From Bacteroidota bacterium (GTDB taxonomy: Bacteria > Bacteroidota > Ignavibacteria > UBA10030 > SZUA-254): a stretch of 64,000 nucleotides of DNA. Every line of letters starts with the position of its first letter. The stretch's first letter is position 1. The DNA lies in assembly GCA_036522515.1 (NCBI GenBank), contig DATDFQ010000041.1, positions 1-64,000 on the forward strand, in the 5' to 3' direction. Shown here piece after piece: positions 1 to 9,211 of this stretch. Under the pieces are notes generated by a model. That model saw nothing but the letters and a program-made list of their open reading frames with translations. It was not told where the DNA came from and made no database searches. A program made the translations under genes and the position numbers.

Positions 1-9
1 CTTCAAGCA

Positions 10-1005
10 ATGCAGCATACGAGACCAGACGGAAAACCGCATGTCGTCCACATCGGAATGGGCGGATGGGATCTTCATCCCTTCAACACCTACTTCTATC
101 CTCAGAAATCCAGGGGCAATTTCAGAAAGCTTGAATTTTACAGCCAATTCTTCGATTGCGTCGAGATAAATTCGACGTTTTACAACCCCTCCCTCTCGGC
201 TCTCAACACCAGGAGGTGGCTGAGCGACGTCTCGGCAAATAAGAATTTTATTTTTACCGCAAAGCTCTTCCGGGGATTCACACATACGTACGATGCGACG
301 AAAGCGGATGTCATCTCGGTTCACCGGATGCTCGATCCGATGCACGAACGAGGCATGCTGGGAGGGCTCGTCCTTCAATTCCCCTACCTGTTTACGAACC
401 GGCATGAAAACCGCCTCTACCTCCTGCAGTTGAGCAGACTGTTCTCCCGGTACCCCCTGTTCCTCGAAGTGCGCCACCGGTCGTGGTATAGCCCTTTGAT
501 GTACAATTTCTTCCAGGAGAACAGGCTTCACTTGATCAATGTCGACCTGCCGCAGATCAAACAGCATGTCCCGTTAACGTCCCTTTCCTGGTGCGGGGCG
601 GGGTATTTCAGGATGATGGGAAGGAATTCCGAATCGTGGAAGAATCCCTGGCGTCTCGAGGGGGACGGCGCTCACGTCGTGAGCGACCGGTATCATTATT
701 ACTATTCCCAGCGCGAACTGGAGCAGCTAACAGCCCTGATCGAGAAGGTCAGGGAAATCGCCGAATCCACCTTCGTCATTTTCCATAACGATCCGGAGGC
801 AAATTCACTCGTCAACGGATTTCAATTGAGGCATCTCGTCAAGCGGAAGCAGCGCGTGCTCGTTCCGCAGAACTTTCTCCGGTCCTTCCCGGCCTTAAAA
901 CCGATCAGCTCCTCGGTCAACATCAACCATCCCCTCTTCGATCACCCGGCTCAACCTTCAGGCCATCCGCTCGAATATCACGATGAGGATCTCCGCCAGG
1001 ATTAG
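10..1005 (+). CDS. DUF72 (YecE-like) family protein
   Basis: A 331-residue protein of the DUF72/YecE family, a TIM-barrel-like family with no firmly established reaction. The family signature is visible: an N-terminal HIGMGGWDLHPFN stretch (usual form IGTSGW), VEINSTFYNPS near residue 51, FTAKLFRGFTH near 82, and LEVRHRSWYS in the middle. The frame is open back to base 1, so the true start may lie outside the window; ATG at 10 gives a short lead before the conserved core. The last 48 bases overlap, tail to tail, the 3' end of the minus-strand gene that follows. The family call is strong; the function is unknown. Confidence 0.85.
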   Translation: MQHTRPDGKPHVVHIGMGGWDLHPFNTYFYPQKSRGNFRKLEFYSQFFDCVEINSTFYNPSLSALNTRRWLSDVSANKNFIFTAKLFRGFTHTYDATKADVISVHRMLDPMHERGMLGGLVLQFPYLFTNRHENRLYLLQLSRLFSRYPLFLEVRHRSWYSPLMYNFFQENRLHLINVDLPQIKQHVPLTSLSWCGAGYFRMMGRNSESWKNPWRLEGDGAHVVSDRYHYYYSQRELEQLTALIEKVREIAESTFVIFHNDPEANSLVNGFQLRHLVKRKQRVLVPQNFLRSFPALKPISSSVNINHPLFDHPAQPSGHPLEYHDEDLRQD

Positions 1006-1782
1006 CAGGATGATGATCCATTCGAGGGCCGTCGCCCGCCGGCCCTCGAGCCGTGCGATGATGAACATCCCTGATCGCGAAATGAGTGAGACTTTTTGCT
1101 CGATGATCCTGATCCGGTCCTCCAGGTCAAACTGCCGCTTCAAGCCCGTGTAGAGGTCTTCGATCCGTTTGCCTCCGTCCCACACAATCGCCGGGTCGTC
1201 AAACGCCGAGAGCGTATAGGCCAGTTCGTGCTCGACCGCGAGCGCGAAACCCACTTTTTTTGTGAGCTCACGCTGCCGGTAGGGAATCGTTCCCGTGGAC
1301 TGAAGCGAGGCGATCGGCCCCTCCAGCTGCGCAAGCGCGTCTTCTACGAGTTTTTCGTAGTACTCCACCGACACCGACCGGCTCAACACCGCGCCCACAA
1401 GGAGCGCGATATCCCTTGTCAGCTCCCGGATCGTCAGCTCGTCGGTTCCTTCCGGATCCTTTGACTGCGTTCCGAGGTAGAGGATGAAGTCGTCGTCGCT
1501 CACAATCTTGTTGGGCCGCTGAGTGAACGGCATGAGGCTCTGGACGAGGGAGGTTTGTTCGGGGGATTCCACGTTGAAAAAAACGATCGACCCGTAATCG
1601 AACAGGGCGACAAGTTTCCGGGGGGCCAACTGAACGAGAAGAGGCGTATGTTCGAGGACTGTTCCCTTGAGATCGTCCTCAAGCACTTTCCGGGCGCCGT
1701 GAAGATCGTACGCCGAAGCCACATCGAGGGCCCTGACGAAGATCTTTTCCCGCTGCACATCTGGCTCATCCCGTGCGGACAT
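958..1782 (-). CDS. RMD1/YagE family (DUF155) membrane-anchored protein
   Basis: A 274-residue protein matching the RMD1/DUF155 family, whose eukaryotic members act in mitochondrial or sporulation-related roles and whose bacterial role is unclear. It has the LFDYGSIVFFNV core near residue 60, and a single C-terminal membrane helix (ALEWIIILLILAEILIVIFE, about residues 250-270) preceded by an Arg-rich stretch, the typical tail-anchored layout of the family. The start ATG has an AGGTG about 8 bases upstream. It lies 19 bases downstream of the aminotransferase gene on the same strand, so they are probably cotranscribed. The 3' end overlaps the DUF72 gene. Confidence 0.82.
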   Translation of the reverse strand: MSARDEPDVQREKIFVRALDVASAYDLHGARKVLEDDLKGTVLEHTPLLVQLAPRKLVALFDYGSIVFFNVESPEQTSLVQSLMPFTQRPNKIVSDDDFILYLGTQSKDPEGTDELTIRELTRDIALLVGAVLSRSVSVEYYEKLVEDALAQLEGPIASLQSTGTIPYRQRELTKKVGFALAVEHELAYTLSAFDDPAIVWDGGKRIEDLYTGLKRQFDLEDRIRIIEQKVSLISRSGMFIIARLEGRRATALEWIIILLILAEILIVIFERMA

Positions 1783-1801
1783 GAGCGTTCACCTTTGGAA
1801 A

Positions 1802-2986
1802 CTATCCGACTGAAACGCTCTCCGGCTTCAGGGAGCGTTCGATCCGCCCGAGAGCTTTTTCAATATTGGGGATCGAGTTTGCGTAGGAAAACCGAAGGTA
1901 CCCTTCGCCGAATTTGCCGAATGCGGTTCCGGCGAGGCACGCCACACCCGCATCGGTCAGCAGCTGGTCGGCAAGCTGCCGCGATGTCTTGCCCGTCCCG
2001 GTGATGTTCGGAAAGACGTAGAAAGCGCCTAGCGGTTTGTGGCACCGGATGCCGGGAATCGCGTTCAGTCCGGCGACGATGATGTCGCGGCGCCGCTTGA
2101 ATTCCTCCAGCATGCTTTCTACATCCTTCTGGGGCCCCGTGAGGGCTTCGATCGCCGCGATCTGTGAAAACGAGGTGGTGCAGGACGTGCTGTTGACCTG
2201 GAGCTGCGTGACGTATTTTGCCAGCTCCGCGGGCATGACTCCATAGCCGAGCCGCCAGCCGGTCATGGCAAATGTCTTCGAAAATCCGTCCAGAATGACC
2301 GTCCGCTCCTGCATTCCCGGAAGCGAAGCAATGCTGAACGCCGTGGTGCCGTCGTACAGGATCCGGCCGTAAATTTCGTCGGAGAGGACGATGAGGTTGT
2401 GGGCGAGGGCCACTTCGGCAATCCCCCGAATGTCGGACTCGCTCAAGACTCCCCCCGTCGGATTCTGCGGCGAATTCAGAATGAGCATCCGGGTCTTCGG
2501 GGTGACAAGACGCTTCAGATCTTCGAGATCAAACCCGAACCCCTTGTCTTCCCGCAACCGGAGCGGCACCGCCCTGGCCCCGACGAACTCGACCGCCGAT
2601 TCGTAGATCGGAAAACCGGGATTGGGATAGATGACCTCGTCCCCCTCGTCCACGCACGCCAGAATCGTAAAAAACATGATCGGCTTGGCGCCGGGGGTGA
2701 ACACGACCTGCTCCGGGAGAACCTCGATGCCCCGGGTTTCGGAGACGTGACGGGCGATCGCCGCCCGGGCCTGAGGCAGCCCCGCCGCGGGGCCGTAATG
2801 GGTGTAGTTGTCGTCGATCGCTTTCTTTGCAGCCAGCTTGATGTTGACCGGGGTGTCGAAATCGGGCTCGCCGATTTCCAGATGGACGATGTTTTTCCCC
2901 TGTGCTTCGAGGGCGCGCGCCCTGGCGAGCACCTCGAATGCCGTCTCGGTGCCGAGGCGGCTCATGCGCTGAGCGATATGGATCAT
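1802..2986 (-). CDS. Class I/II PLP-dependent aminotransferase (aspartate aminotransferase-like)
   Basis: A 394-residue fold type I aminotransferase. Visible landmarks are YGPAAGLPQARAAIA, the PQNPTGGVL substrate/PLP loop, SDEIYG, and DGFSKTFAMTGWRLGYG, which carries the Schiff-base lysine and phosphate-binding arginine. The length is that of the aspartate/aromatic (subgroup Igamma) aminotransferases; the exact amino donor cannot be decided from sequence. It is cytoplasmic. The RMD1-family gene follows at 19 bases. The small exported protein gene lies just upstream (3012-3398) on the same strand, so a shared transcript is possible. Confidence 0.9.
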   Translation of the reverse strand: MIHIAQRMSRLGTETAFEVLARARALEAQGKNIVHLEIGEPDFDTPVNIKLAAKKAIDDNYTHYGPAAGLPQARAAIARHVSETRGIEVLPEQVVFTPGAKPIMFFTILACVDEGDEVIYPNPGFPIYESAVEFVGARAVPLRLREDKGFGFDLEDLKRLVTPKTRMLILNSPQNPTGGVLSESDIRGIAEVALAHNLIVLSDEIYGRILYDGTTAFSIASLPGMQERTVILDGFSKTFAMTGWRLGYGVMPAELAKYVTQLQVNSTSCTTSFSQIAAIEALTGPQKDVESMLEEFKRRRDIIVAGLNAIPGIRCHKPLGAFYVFPNITGTGKTSRQLADQLLTDAGVACLAGTAFGKFGEGYLRFSYANSIPNIEKALGRIERSLKPESVSVG

Positions 2987-3011
2987 GACCTGCTCTTCTT
3001 ATTATGAAAGG

Positions 3012-3398
3012 CTACTTCGCGTCTTCCACCTTCGTGTAAATCAGAACCTTTTGCCCGCCCTTCTCGGCGAACGTGCCGGTGAGTTTCACCTTTTGGGCCG
3101 CAAACGGGAGCAACTCCTCGTTGGCCCCCTTCATGCCGGCTTTGGGGACGACCAGATACGCCTTGTCGGATTTATCGTCGAGAATTCCGACGGGCAATCC
3201 TCCTTTGATGCAATCGATCGCGCACTGCTTGTGATCCTCCCCCTTTCCCCCCATCATCCCCTGGATATAGCATTTCAGGTCGATGATCTCGCCGGTGACG
3301 GTGACATCCTTGGCTTCTTTCTTTTTCTTGTCCTGGGCCGACCCGATCGCCAGCGCGAACAAGACGAGCGGTAGAATGATGAGTGTGGTTTTCTTCAT
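3012..3398 (-). CDS. Small exported Cys-containing protein
   Basis: A 128-residue protein with a clear signal peptide (MKKTTLIILPLVLFALAIGSAQ) followed by a lysine-rich linker. The mature part has a compact domain with LKCYIQGM, HKQCAIDCIKGG and LPVGIL: three cysteines and a histidine spaced as in a disulfide or metal-binding module. The domain reads like an OB-type small beta fold, but I cannot name a family with certainty. I chose the ATG at 3398, not the longer frame, because it begins the signal peptide and has GGGAG about 9 bases upstream. It sits between an M48 lipoprotein gene and an aminotransferase gene. Confidence 0.75.
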   Translation of the reverse strand: MKKTTLIILPLVLFALAIGSAQDKKKKEAKDVTVTGEIIDLKCYIQGMMGGKGEDHKQCAIDCIKGGLPVGILDDKSDKAYLVVPKAGMKGANEELLPFAAQKVKLTGTFAEKGGQKVLIYTKVEDAK

Positions 3399-3456
3399 GA
3401 ACGACGACTCCCGTAGTGAATTCCCACGATTTTTCTTAGTATACGAAATATTCCCA

Positions 3457-4278
3457 TTATTTTCCCTTCTTGTAATACCGGAGCGCCTCGGGGAGTTCTT
3501 CCCGTATTTTCGCGATCCGCGATTCATCCGAGGGATGCGTGCTCATAAACTCCGGCGGAGCCTGACCCTGGTTCTCCTGCGCCATGCGCTGCCAGAAGGT
3601 CAACGCCTGATTCGGGTCGTAACCGGCCATCGCCATGAAGATCAAACCGAGATGGTCTGCCTCGCTCTCCTGCACGCGGCTGAACGGAAGGAGCGCGCCG
3701 TACTGTACCCCGACTCCGAAGGCGGTCATCCAGATTTGCTGCGTTTCCTGGGGCTTCTCGGAGAGCGCCTGGGAGAGAGCCGTCGATCCGAGTTGCGCCA
3801 GCAAACCCTGGCTCATCCGCTCGGCGCCGTGGCCGGCAACGGCATGGGCAATCTCATGTCCGAGCACGACCGCGAGGCCCACATCGTTGCCCGTGAGCGG
3901 AAGGATTCCCGAGTAGACCACCACTTTGCCTCCCGGCATGCACCAGGCGTTTTTCTCCTTGTTTTCGACCAGATTGAATTCCCAGCTGTATCCGCTCAGG
4001 GACATTCCGTTCTGAGATGCGTACTGCTCGACGGCGGACTGGATTCGCTTCCCCACCGTTTTTACGGCGACGGACTGTTTATCGGTCGCGGGGATGACCT
4101 TGTTGCTCTTCAGGAAGTCGTTATACTGTTGCCCGCTCATCGAAAGCATCTCCGATCCGGGGATCAGATTCAACTGTTGTCTTCCCGTGAGGGGAACGGT
4201 GCTGCAGGAGTTAAACAGCAGGCTCATGAGGCAGATTCCCGCTGCCGGGAGTAGTCGTGCGGCGATCGTTTTCATCAT
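3457..4278 (-). CDS. M48 family metalloprotease, lipoprotein
   Basis: A 273-residue zinc metalloprotease of the M48B type (LoiP/BepA-like without the TPR part). The N-terminus is a lipoprotein signal with lipobox LFNSC, followed by STVPLTGRQQLNLIP, a phrase typical of this group. The active-site motif HEIAH lies in VVLGHEIAHAVAGHGAERM, and the downstream glutamate is probably in ESEADHLGLIFM. It is expected to be anchored in the periplasm and to act in outer-membrane protein quality control. Two adjacent ATGs (4278, 4275) are possible; AGAGG stands just upstream. It is divergent from the F420-reductase-like gene. Confidence 0.88.
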   Translation of the reverse strand: MMKTIAARLLPAAGICLMSLLFNSCSTVPLTGRQQLNLIPGSEMLSMSGQQYNDFLKSNKVIPATDKQSVAVKTVGKRIQSAVEQYASQNGMSLSGYSWEFNLVENKEKNAWCMPGGKVVVYSGILPLTGNDVGLAVVLGHEIAHAVAGHGAERMSQGLLAQLGSTALSQALSEKPQETQQIWMTAFGVGVQYGALLPFSRVQESEADHLGLIFMAMAGYDPNQALTFWQRMAQENQGQAPPEFMSTHPSDESRIAKIREELPEALRYYKKGK

Positions 4279-4297
4279 GAAAACCTCTGTCGATGAT

Positions 4298-4329
4298 TTG
4301 TGAGTTTTAGAGTTTCTGAGTATCATTTG
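4298..4329 (+). promoter_or_regulatory. Candidate promoter for the F420-reductase-like gene
   Basis: TTGTGA, a 17-base spacer, then TATCATTTG, about 30 bases before the start codon at 4363. It follows the same spacing as the stronger promoters in this window. Assigned by pattern only. Confidence 0.45.
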
Positions 4330-4362
4330 CTTTCAGCCGGCCAATGAGAGGAGAGAACCAAC

Positions 4363-5010
4363 ATGGCTACTGCAATCGGCATCATAGGCTCAGGGATGGT
4401 CGCTCAAACCCTTGCCAACGGGTTTCTCAGGCACGGGTATGAAGTCATGATCGGGACCAACAGCCCCGCGAAAATGGAAACTCTGCGGAGCAAAACGAAG
4501 GGTCTCGCCAACATCGGCTCGTTCGAGGAGGCTGCGAAATTCGGCGCACTCCTCGTGCTGGCGGTCAAAGGCTCCGGCGCCGAATCAGCCTTGCGGCTTG
4601 CGGGCATTCCCAACCTGGAAGGGAAAACCGTCATCGATACGACGAACCCCATCTCCGACGCCCCACCGGTGAACGGCGTCCTGCACTACTTCACATCGAT
4701 GAACGACTCCCTCATGGAGCGTCTTCAGAAGCTTGCGCCCGGGGCGCGCTTCGTCAAGGCATTCAGCTGTGTCGGCAACAATCTCATGGTGAATCCCGAT
4801 TTCAAAGGCGTCAGGCCGACGATGTTCATCTGCGGGAACGACGATGACGCAAAAAAATCGGTCAGGGAGATCCTTGACCAGTTCGGGTATGAGATCGAAG
4901 ACCTGGGAAAGGTCGAGGGCGCCCGCGCCATCGAACCCCTCTGTATTCTCTGGTGCATCCCGGGGTTCCTCGAGAACCGCTGGACGCACGCCTATAAAGT
5001 CTTGAAATGA
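4363..5010 (+). CDS. F420-reductase-like NADP-binding protein
   Basis: A 215-residue single Rossmann-domain protein related to NADPH:F420 oxidoreductase (Fno/NpdG) and the pyrroline-5-carboxylate reductase superfamily. The nucleotide site GIIGSGMVAQTLANG is at the extreme N-terminus, IGTNSP after beta-2 suggests NADP(H), and VIDTTNPI and KAFSCVGNN are typical of the F420-dependent NADP reductase-like group. No other F420 gene is visible here, so F420 use is doubtful and the substrate is unknown. It is preceded by GGAGAG and faces the minus-strand membrane protein gene tail to tail. Confidence 0.8.
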   Translation: MATAIGIIGSGMVAQTLANGFLRHGYEVMIGTNSPAKMETLRSKTKGLANIGSFEEAAKFGALLVLAVKGSGAESALRLAGIPNLEGKTVIDTTNPISDAPPVNGVLHYFTSMNDSLMERLQKLAPGARFVKAFSCVGNNLMVNPDFKGVRPTMFICGNDDDAKKSVREILDQFGYEIEDLGKVEGARAIEPLCILWCIPGFLENRWTHAYKVLK

Positions 5011-5036
5011 CCGTTAACGCATCCGGACCGCCGGAC

Positions 5037-5603
5037 CTATCGGGGCCAGAGCCATCCGAACGTCCCCGCCGTAAATAGCGCATAGATCAAGCCGTCCACC
5101 GTCGCTTTCATCGTCGTGGTCCAGGCGCGGTTGTACCAGATCGACATCTGCCAGAGGGCGGCGGAGTATGCCAGAAACGCAGTGACTCCCGCAAACCTGA
5201 AGACGTGAAGATAATCCGACCCGGGGGGCAGCGCTCGGCCGGCGACGTACCCGGAAAAGATCCCCACGACGACGGTGTAAAGAAACCAGAGGATAAGATT
5301 CCTCTTCATTGACATACCGCCTCCCTGCCACACCGTCATGACCATGACCGGCCCTCGCTTCACCTTTTCCATGAATTCGGGTGAACGCATCTCCTGCCTG
5401 CTTGACGGGCGGGGGACCATGTAATCGCCGGGAGGAATCGCAAGCGGCCGGAGCGCATCCATTACTTTCTCCTCGTTCGCCATCTTGGGATAATCGCTCT
5501 TGTGCCAGGGTGAAGCCATGTGGATGATGGAGCTCAGGATGAAGACGAAGACGGAGGAGAGCAGAACCGGTAGCCAGAGTTCGGTGAGTCCTGTCATGGG
5601 CAT
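5037..5603 (-). CDS. Conserved hypothetical membrane protein
   Basis: A 188-residue integral membrane protein. One helix lies at the N-terminus ([19 protein letters not shown]), then a soluble stretch rich in Met/Pro (about residues 35-95), then three helices ([34 protein letters not shown], and one at the C-terminus ending GTFGWLWPR). I do not recognise a functional domain. The start at 5603 has GGAG 7 bases upstream. A promoter-like sequence lies at 5672-5702. It may be a monocistronic housekeeping or stress gene. Confidence 0.72.
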   Translation of the reverse strand: MPMTGLTELWLPVLLSSVFVFILSSIIHMASPWHKSDYPKMANEEKVMDALRPLAIPPGDYMVPRPSSRQEMRSPEFMEKVKRGPVMVMTVWQGGGMSMKRNLILWFLYTVVVGIFSGYVAGRALPPGSDYLHVFRFAGVTAFLAYSAALWQMSIWYNRAWTTTMKATVDGLIYALFTAGTFGWLWPR

Positions 5604-5671
5604 GGAGATTCTCCTACTCTCGATTGTGATTGAATGAGTGACGAATTAAGGGGTCGCCACGGAACATCGTG

Positions 5672-5702
5672 CAAAGGTACGCAATGGGAGATTCATCTCA
5701 AA
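5672..5702 (-). promoter_or_regulatory. Candidate promoter for the membrane protein gene
   Basis: On the minus strand: TTTGAG, 17 bases, TACCTTTG. The -7 element fits TAnnTTTG exactly and the upstream element has the TTTG core of Bacteroidota promoters. The start codon follows about 70 bases downstream. Confidence 0.45.
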
Positions 5703-5721
5703 ATTCCGTAATGTCTCAATT

Positions 5722-5800
5722 TGTCATCCTGAGCGAAGCGAAGGATCTCGCTGGGGGGATAGATGAGATCCTTCGGTCGCTACGCTCCCTCAGGATGACA
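5722..5800. repeat. Dispersed inverted repeat, family R1
   Basis: An intergenic inverted repeat. The left arm reads TGTCATCCTGAGCGAAGCGA and the right arm ends CTCAGGATGACA, with AGGATCT/AGATCCT inside. The same unit recurs at 18651, 29477, 42911, 45362, 51809, 56845 and 62919. Here it sits between the membrane protein gene and the NmrA-like gene. Confidence 0.9.
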
Positions 5801-5861
5801 TATGGGGTGAATGTGAAATACTACCCATAATTCCCAATTTCATCGCCGGATTTCTCGGGGC

Positions 5862-6761
5862 TCAACTTGCCCGGTATGCGGGGGCGAAGACATCGCGCGC
5901 GAACGCTTCCAGAGTCGTCGGCGTGGTGTTCGACTCTGTCCGCCTTGCCAGACGCTGGACCCGCCCCTCGTTCAAGGCCGTCTGCAGTTCGACGAGAGCG
6001 GTTGCGGCGTTCCGGGAAAAGCCGGCTCCCACAAGGCCTTTGTGCAGACCTTCATAGGGAAGTTCGACATACGGCAGATCGGGTTTGCCGATCGCCCCGC
6101 CCAGAATAGACGTGGCTTCACGGCATGTATAGTCGCGGGGTCCCAGCAGCTCATGGACGGTTTGTCCCTGGAACTTCGCCCCAATCAGGTAGTCCGCCGC
6201 AACTGAGGCGATGTCCTGGGTACAGATCATGGCAAACGGGACTTCTGAATGAATCGCACCGCCGTTCATCCCCGCGCCCTTCATTAATGGGATGGAGCCG
6301 AGATAGTTTTCCATCAGGAAGGCGGGACGAAGAACCACCAGCGAGAGTCCCGGAATCGACTTCAACAATCCTTCAAATTCCCCGTTCGGCGCGGCCGGCC
6401 CGATCCCTGAGGGCGGGCTGACTCCGATCGCGCTCAGAGCGACGACCCGAGGAACACTCGCCGCACGGATAGCCCCGGCCAGGCTCGCAGCGGTGCGGCG
6501 TTTGTCCCCGAGGAAGTCCGGATGGTCCGGGTGCTCGGGGATCATCGCAAACATTGCGTCGACTTCCCGGAGCGCTTCGTTCAGGAACGAGGAGTCCTGA
6601 AGATCTCCGACACGTTCTTCGGCGCCCCGGGCGACGAACGGCGCCAGCTTGTCGCGGCTTCGCCCGATGACACGAACACTCACCTGTTTCCGAAGGAGCC
6701 GTTCGACAAGAACTCTCCCGATGTTGCCGGATGCACCGGTGACGGCTACGAGATGCGCCAT
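5862..6761 (-). CDS. NmrA-like NAD(P)-binding protein
   Basis: A 299-residue atypical short-chain dehydrogenase of the NmrA/YtfG (SDR_a) type. The N-terminal nucleotide motif VTGASGNIGRVLVERLL is intact, followed by RVIGRSRDKL, typical of NADP binders. No canonical YxxxK catalytic pair stands out, as expected for NmrA-like redox sensors or quinone-reductase-like proteins. The start has GGAG 7 bases upstream. The DUF3224 and beta-propeller genes lie just upstream on the same strand, so these may form one transcript. The substrate is unknown. Confidence 0.85.
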   Translation of the reverse strand: MAHLVAVTGASGNIGRVLVERLLRKQVSVRVIGRSRDKLAPFVARGAEERVGDLQDSSFLNEALREVDAMFAMIPEHPDHPDFLGDKRRTAASLAGAIRAASVPRVVALSAIGVSPPSGIGPAAPNGEFEGLLKSIPGLSLVVLRPAFLMENYLGSIPLMKGAGMNGGAIHSEVPFAMICTQDIASVAADYLIGAKFQGQTVHELLGPRDYTCREATSILGGAIGKPDLPYVELPYEGLHKGLVGAGFSRNAATALVELQTALNEGRVQRLARRTESNTTPTTLEAFARDVFAPAYRAS

Positions 6762-6833
6762 ATGAATTCTCCTCTGTTTGCTTTTTTTCTTCCTGTCACT
6801 TTCTCCTCGATGCTGCTGCGCCGCCCATGCGCC

Positions 6834-7241
6834 CTAGAGAGCATAGTCCAATTCAATGCGAAATCCGTCTTTGTCCGCGAGATACGTTCCGGATCCATGG
6901 ATGCCTTTCAGCTTCCCGCTCCCGGAATCTTCCGAAATCCTCACGGAGGAGCTGGCAGCCCCGCCCTCAAATGTGCCGGTGTCTTCGAGGACAAAGCTTC
7001 CCTCCATCCCCAGCAGGTTCCCCTCGAAATAGATGAGGCCGACGTAGGAAGCTCTTGCCTTGTGCTGGTCCGCTTGATCAAAGTGCCGGTAGAACATCAG
7101 GTATTCGACATGGCCGCTGCCGGCCAGGTCGCCTTTGAACTCGTAGACGACAGATGCCCTCGTCATTTTCTTTTCAGAAGATATCTCGCGATATGTCGCT
7201 TCTTCCCATTTCTTGACCGTGTAGGAGGACTTGGCCTTCAT
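6834..7241 (-). CDS. DUF3224 domain-containing protein
   Basis: A 135-residue small beta-barrel-like protein fitting the DUF3224 family: ASVVYEFKGDLAGSGHVEYLM, SYVGLIYFEGNLLGMEGSFVLEDTG (read as separate strands) and the C-terminal GIHGSGTYLADKDGF. The family is often annotated as stress-related, but no reaction is known. The open frame extends further upstream, into the next gene; I take ATG at 7241 because GGAG precedes it and the conserved domain begins right after. It lies 35 bases downstream of the beta-propeller gene. Confidence 0.75.
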   Translation of the reverse strand: MKAKSSYTVKKWEEATYREISSEKKMTRASVVYEFKGDLAGSGHVEYLMFYRHFDQADQHKARASYVGLIYFEGNLLGMEGSFVLEDTGTFEGGAASSSVRISEDSGSGKLKGIHGSGTYLADKDGFRIELDYAL

Positions 7242-7276
7242 GTCGACTCCGATTGATTGTGAGAGTTCATGGCGGA

Positions 7277-8251
7277 TCACGGCCTCCTGAGCACCCATAC
7301 GTCGTTGCTGTAGACAAATTCCGTCTGTCCGGCGATTCCAGGACCGCCATATTTCCCGCCTGTCATCATTATCTGGTTCCTGAAGATGCATGTGGCAACC
7401 CCCCCGCGTGGAGTCCATGGGGCTCGCTGCGGGATCCACTTCACTCCATCCGCCGATGTAAGGACTTCGCTCCTGAAGATCCCATTCCGATTGCATCCGA
7501 TCAACCAGATCCTGCCATCGAACACCTCAACCGAATAGCCGAAGATGTTACCCTCTGCAATCTTCGGCGTAAGCAACTCCCAATGTAATCCGTCCGATGA
7601 AACCCACGCATCGGAGCCCAACATATACAACTTATCCTTGAAGAGTACAAATTGTTGTCCTGCACGCTTCCCGAACGGTAGACGGTCGGCAATCTTCGTC
7701 CAGTGTACTGCGTCCGACGATACCCACGCATCGTCGTACTCGCCTGCAGCGTCCTCACCTCCGATAATCCAAATCTTGTCTTGAAATACGAATGGATGGT
7801 AGAAGAACCGTTTCGGGAGGGTCGATTCCTTTGCAAGAATTTCCCAGCTCTTGTAATCCGATGTCCGCGCGATCTGGGTTGTCTGGGTATACCGCTCGAT
7901 ATTCCCGTCGAACGTTCCGAGGGCGTAGATCGCGCCTTTGAACCTCACGTAATCCAGAAATGCCTGCCGGTTGACAATATCCGGAAGCGCTGTCTTCTGC
8001 CAGGAAACACCATCCCGGGAAAACCATACGCCGTCGTGATGAAAAGCCCGGACAATGTCGCCGTCCGAAAACAATTGATAGTTGTAGCTTTTCGCGTAGC
8101 CCGCCTCGGGCGTGAGTTGTTTCCACGTATAGCTTCCTGACAGGCCCTCGCCCGGGCGACGCCCCTCTCCCGCCGGGGGGCTCTGCCGCCCGCATAACGG
8201 CAATACAACCAGCAGTTGGAGTAGGGTTAATTTGCAGATTGAGATGCTCAT
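7277..8251 (-). CDS. Exported beta-propeller (kelch/BNR-like) protein
   Basis: A 324-residue exported protein. Residues 1-20 form a signal peptide ending near LPLCG; a lipoprotein is possible, but the lipobox is poor because of the proline. The rest is a beta-propeller with at least five blades marked by repeated SxDGxxW turns: VWFSRDGVSWQKT, IARTSDYKSWEIL, AWVSSDAVHWTKI, AWVSSDGLHWELL and VLTSADGVKWIPQ. This is the galactose-oxidase/kelch-like layout seen in surface proteins of Bacteroidota. No catalytic residues are identifiable. GGAG lies 6 bases before the start. Confidence 0.75.
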   Translation of the reverse strand: MSISICKLTLLQLLVVLPLCGRQSPPAGEGRRPGEGLSGSYTWKQLTPEAGYAKSYNYQLFSDGDIVRAFHHDGVWFSRDGVSWQKTALPDIVNRQAFLDYVRFKGAIYALGTFDGNIERYTQTTQIARTSDYKSWEILAKESTLPKRFFYHPFVFQDKIWIIGGEDAAGEYDDAWVSSDAVHWTKIADRLPFGKRAGQQFVLFKDKLYMLGSDAWVSSDGLHWELLTPKIAEGNIFGYSVEVFDGRIWLIGCNRNGIFRSEVLTSADGVKWIPQRAPWTPRGGVATCIFRNQIMMTGGKYGGPGIAGQTEFVYSNDVWVLRRP

Positions 8252-8302
8252 ATCATACTCCTCACCGGAGAGATGAATGAATCAGTGTCACAGGCCGCAT
8301 TC

Positions 8303-9211
8303 TCAGACCGGCGCAATAGCCCCGGCCGCGCTCCGTGCAACCCGTCGCAATCCGGAGTATGCCAGGAGAGCGCCGGCACCCACCGCGAGGAGACCGATCA
8401 CCGATAGCCAGAATGATGCGTCTACACCGGTTTCCCAGATGAGCGGTGAAGCGCCCGGAGAAGCCTGCCATTCCGAGCGTCCCCGCCCGATCAGGTCCAG
8501 TGTGCTCAGGATGTTGCCCCCTGCATGGAGGACCATGCTCGGGTAGATGGAATTCGTAAAGTAGGCGAGCGCTCCATAGACAGCAGCCACTACTATATAG
8601 TATGGCATCAGGATCAACCCGACCTCCGGGTGACTGAAGTGGGCAAACCCAAACAGGGCCCCGGTGACCAGGATTGCGATCACCGGACCATGCCGCTCTT
8701 CGATCTGCTTCTGCATGTAACCGCGGAATGATGTTTCCTCAGCCACGCCGGCTACGATGGCGCTCATGACAATCCACATGAACACGGTCACGGGAGGATA
8801 CCGGGAGATGTCAAGGTGCTCCTGTTGAGGAAGCCTGACGAGGCGGTTCATGACGCTCTGGAAGAGAACAAGGGAGATGAGGCCCAAAACTCCGGCCAGT
8901 ATCGCAGCGCCCCACACCTCGCCCTGAACACGGTTCGCGCGGCAATACGTCCGCCGGAACCCTGAAGTCGATTGCGGCCATCCTCCCCCGCGAACGTACC
9001 ACCAGAAAAACCAGAGATAGAGGATTGTGGGAATCAGAGCCCAGGGTACGCTCGACCAATATTTCGTGTTTGCCGTTGCAAGAAGTGCCCACGGGACTGT
9101 GCCGGCTGCCGCGACGATTCCGCCTGTAAGGACGGCCCGAACGATGGCAGGCAGGCGCAGCCACAGGCGAACCGCTCCGGCAATCTCCCCGGTGTCCGGC
9201 GAAGGATTCAT
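8303..9211 (-). CDS. CPBP family intramembrane glutamic endopeptidase
   Basis: A 302-residue polytopic protease of the CPBP/Abi (CAAX-like) family. The three family motifs are present: EETSFRGYMQ (the EExxxR motif), FGFAHF (motif 2 histidine) and VLHAGGN (motif 3). About eight hydrophobic segments are visible. Substrates in bacteria are mostly unknown. The ATG overlaps the stop of the DUF1801 gene by 4 bases (ATGA), so translation is probably coupled with that upstream gene. Confidence 0.88.
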   Translation of the reverse strand: MNPSPDTGEIAGAVRLWLRLPAIVRAVLTGGIVAAAGTVPWALLATANTKYWSSVPWALIPTILYLWFFWWYVRGGGWPQSTSGFRRTYCRANRVQGEVWGAAILAGVLGLISLVLFQSVMNRLVRLPQQEHLDISRYPPVTVFMWIVMSAIVAGVAEETSFRGYMQKQIEERHGPVIAILVTGALFGFAHFSHPEVGLILMPYYIVVAAVYGALAYFTNSIYPSMVLHAGGNILSTLDLIGRGRSEWQASPGASPLIWETGVDASFWLSVIGLLAVGAGALLAYSGLRRVARSAAGAIAPV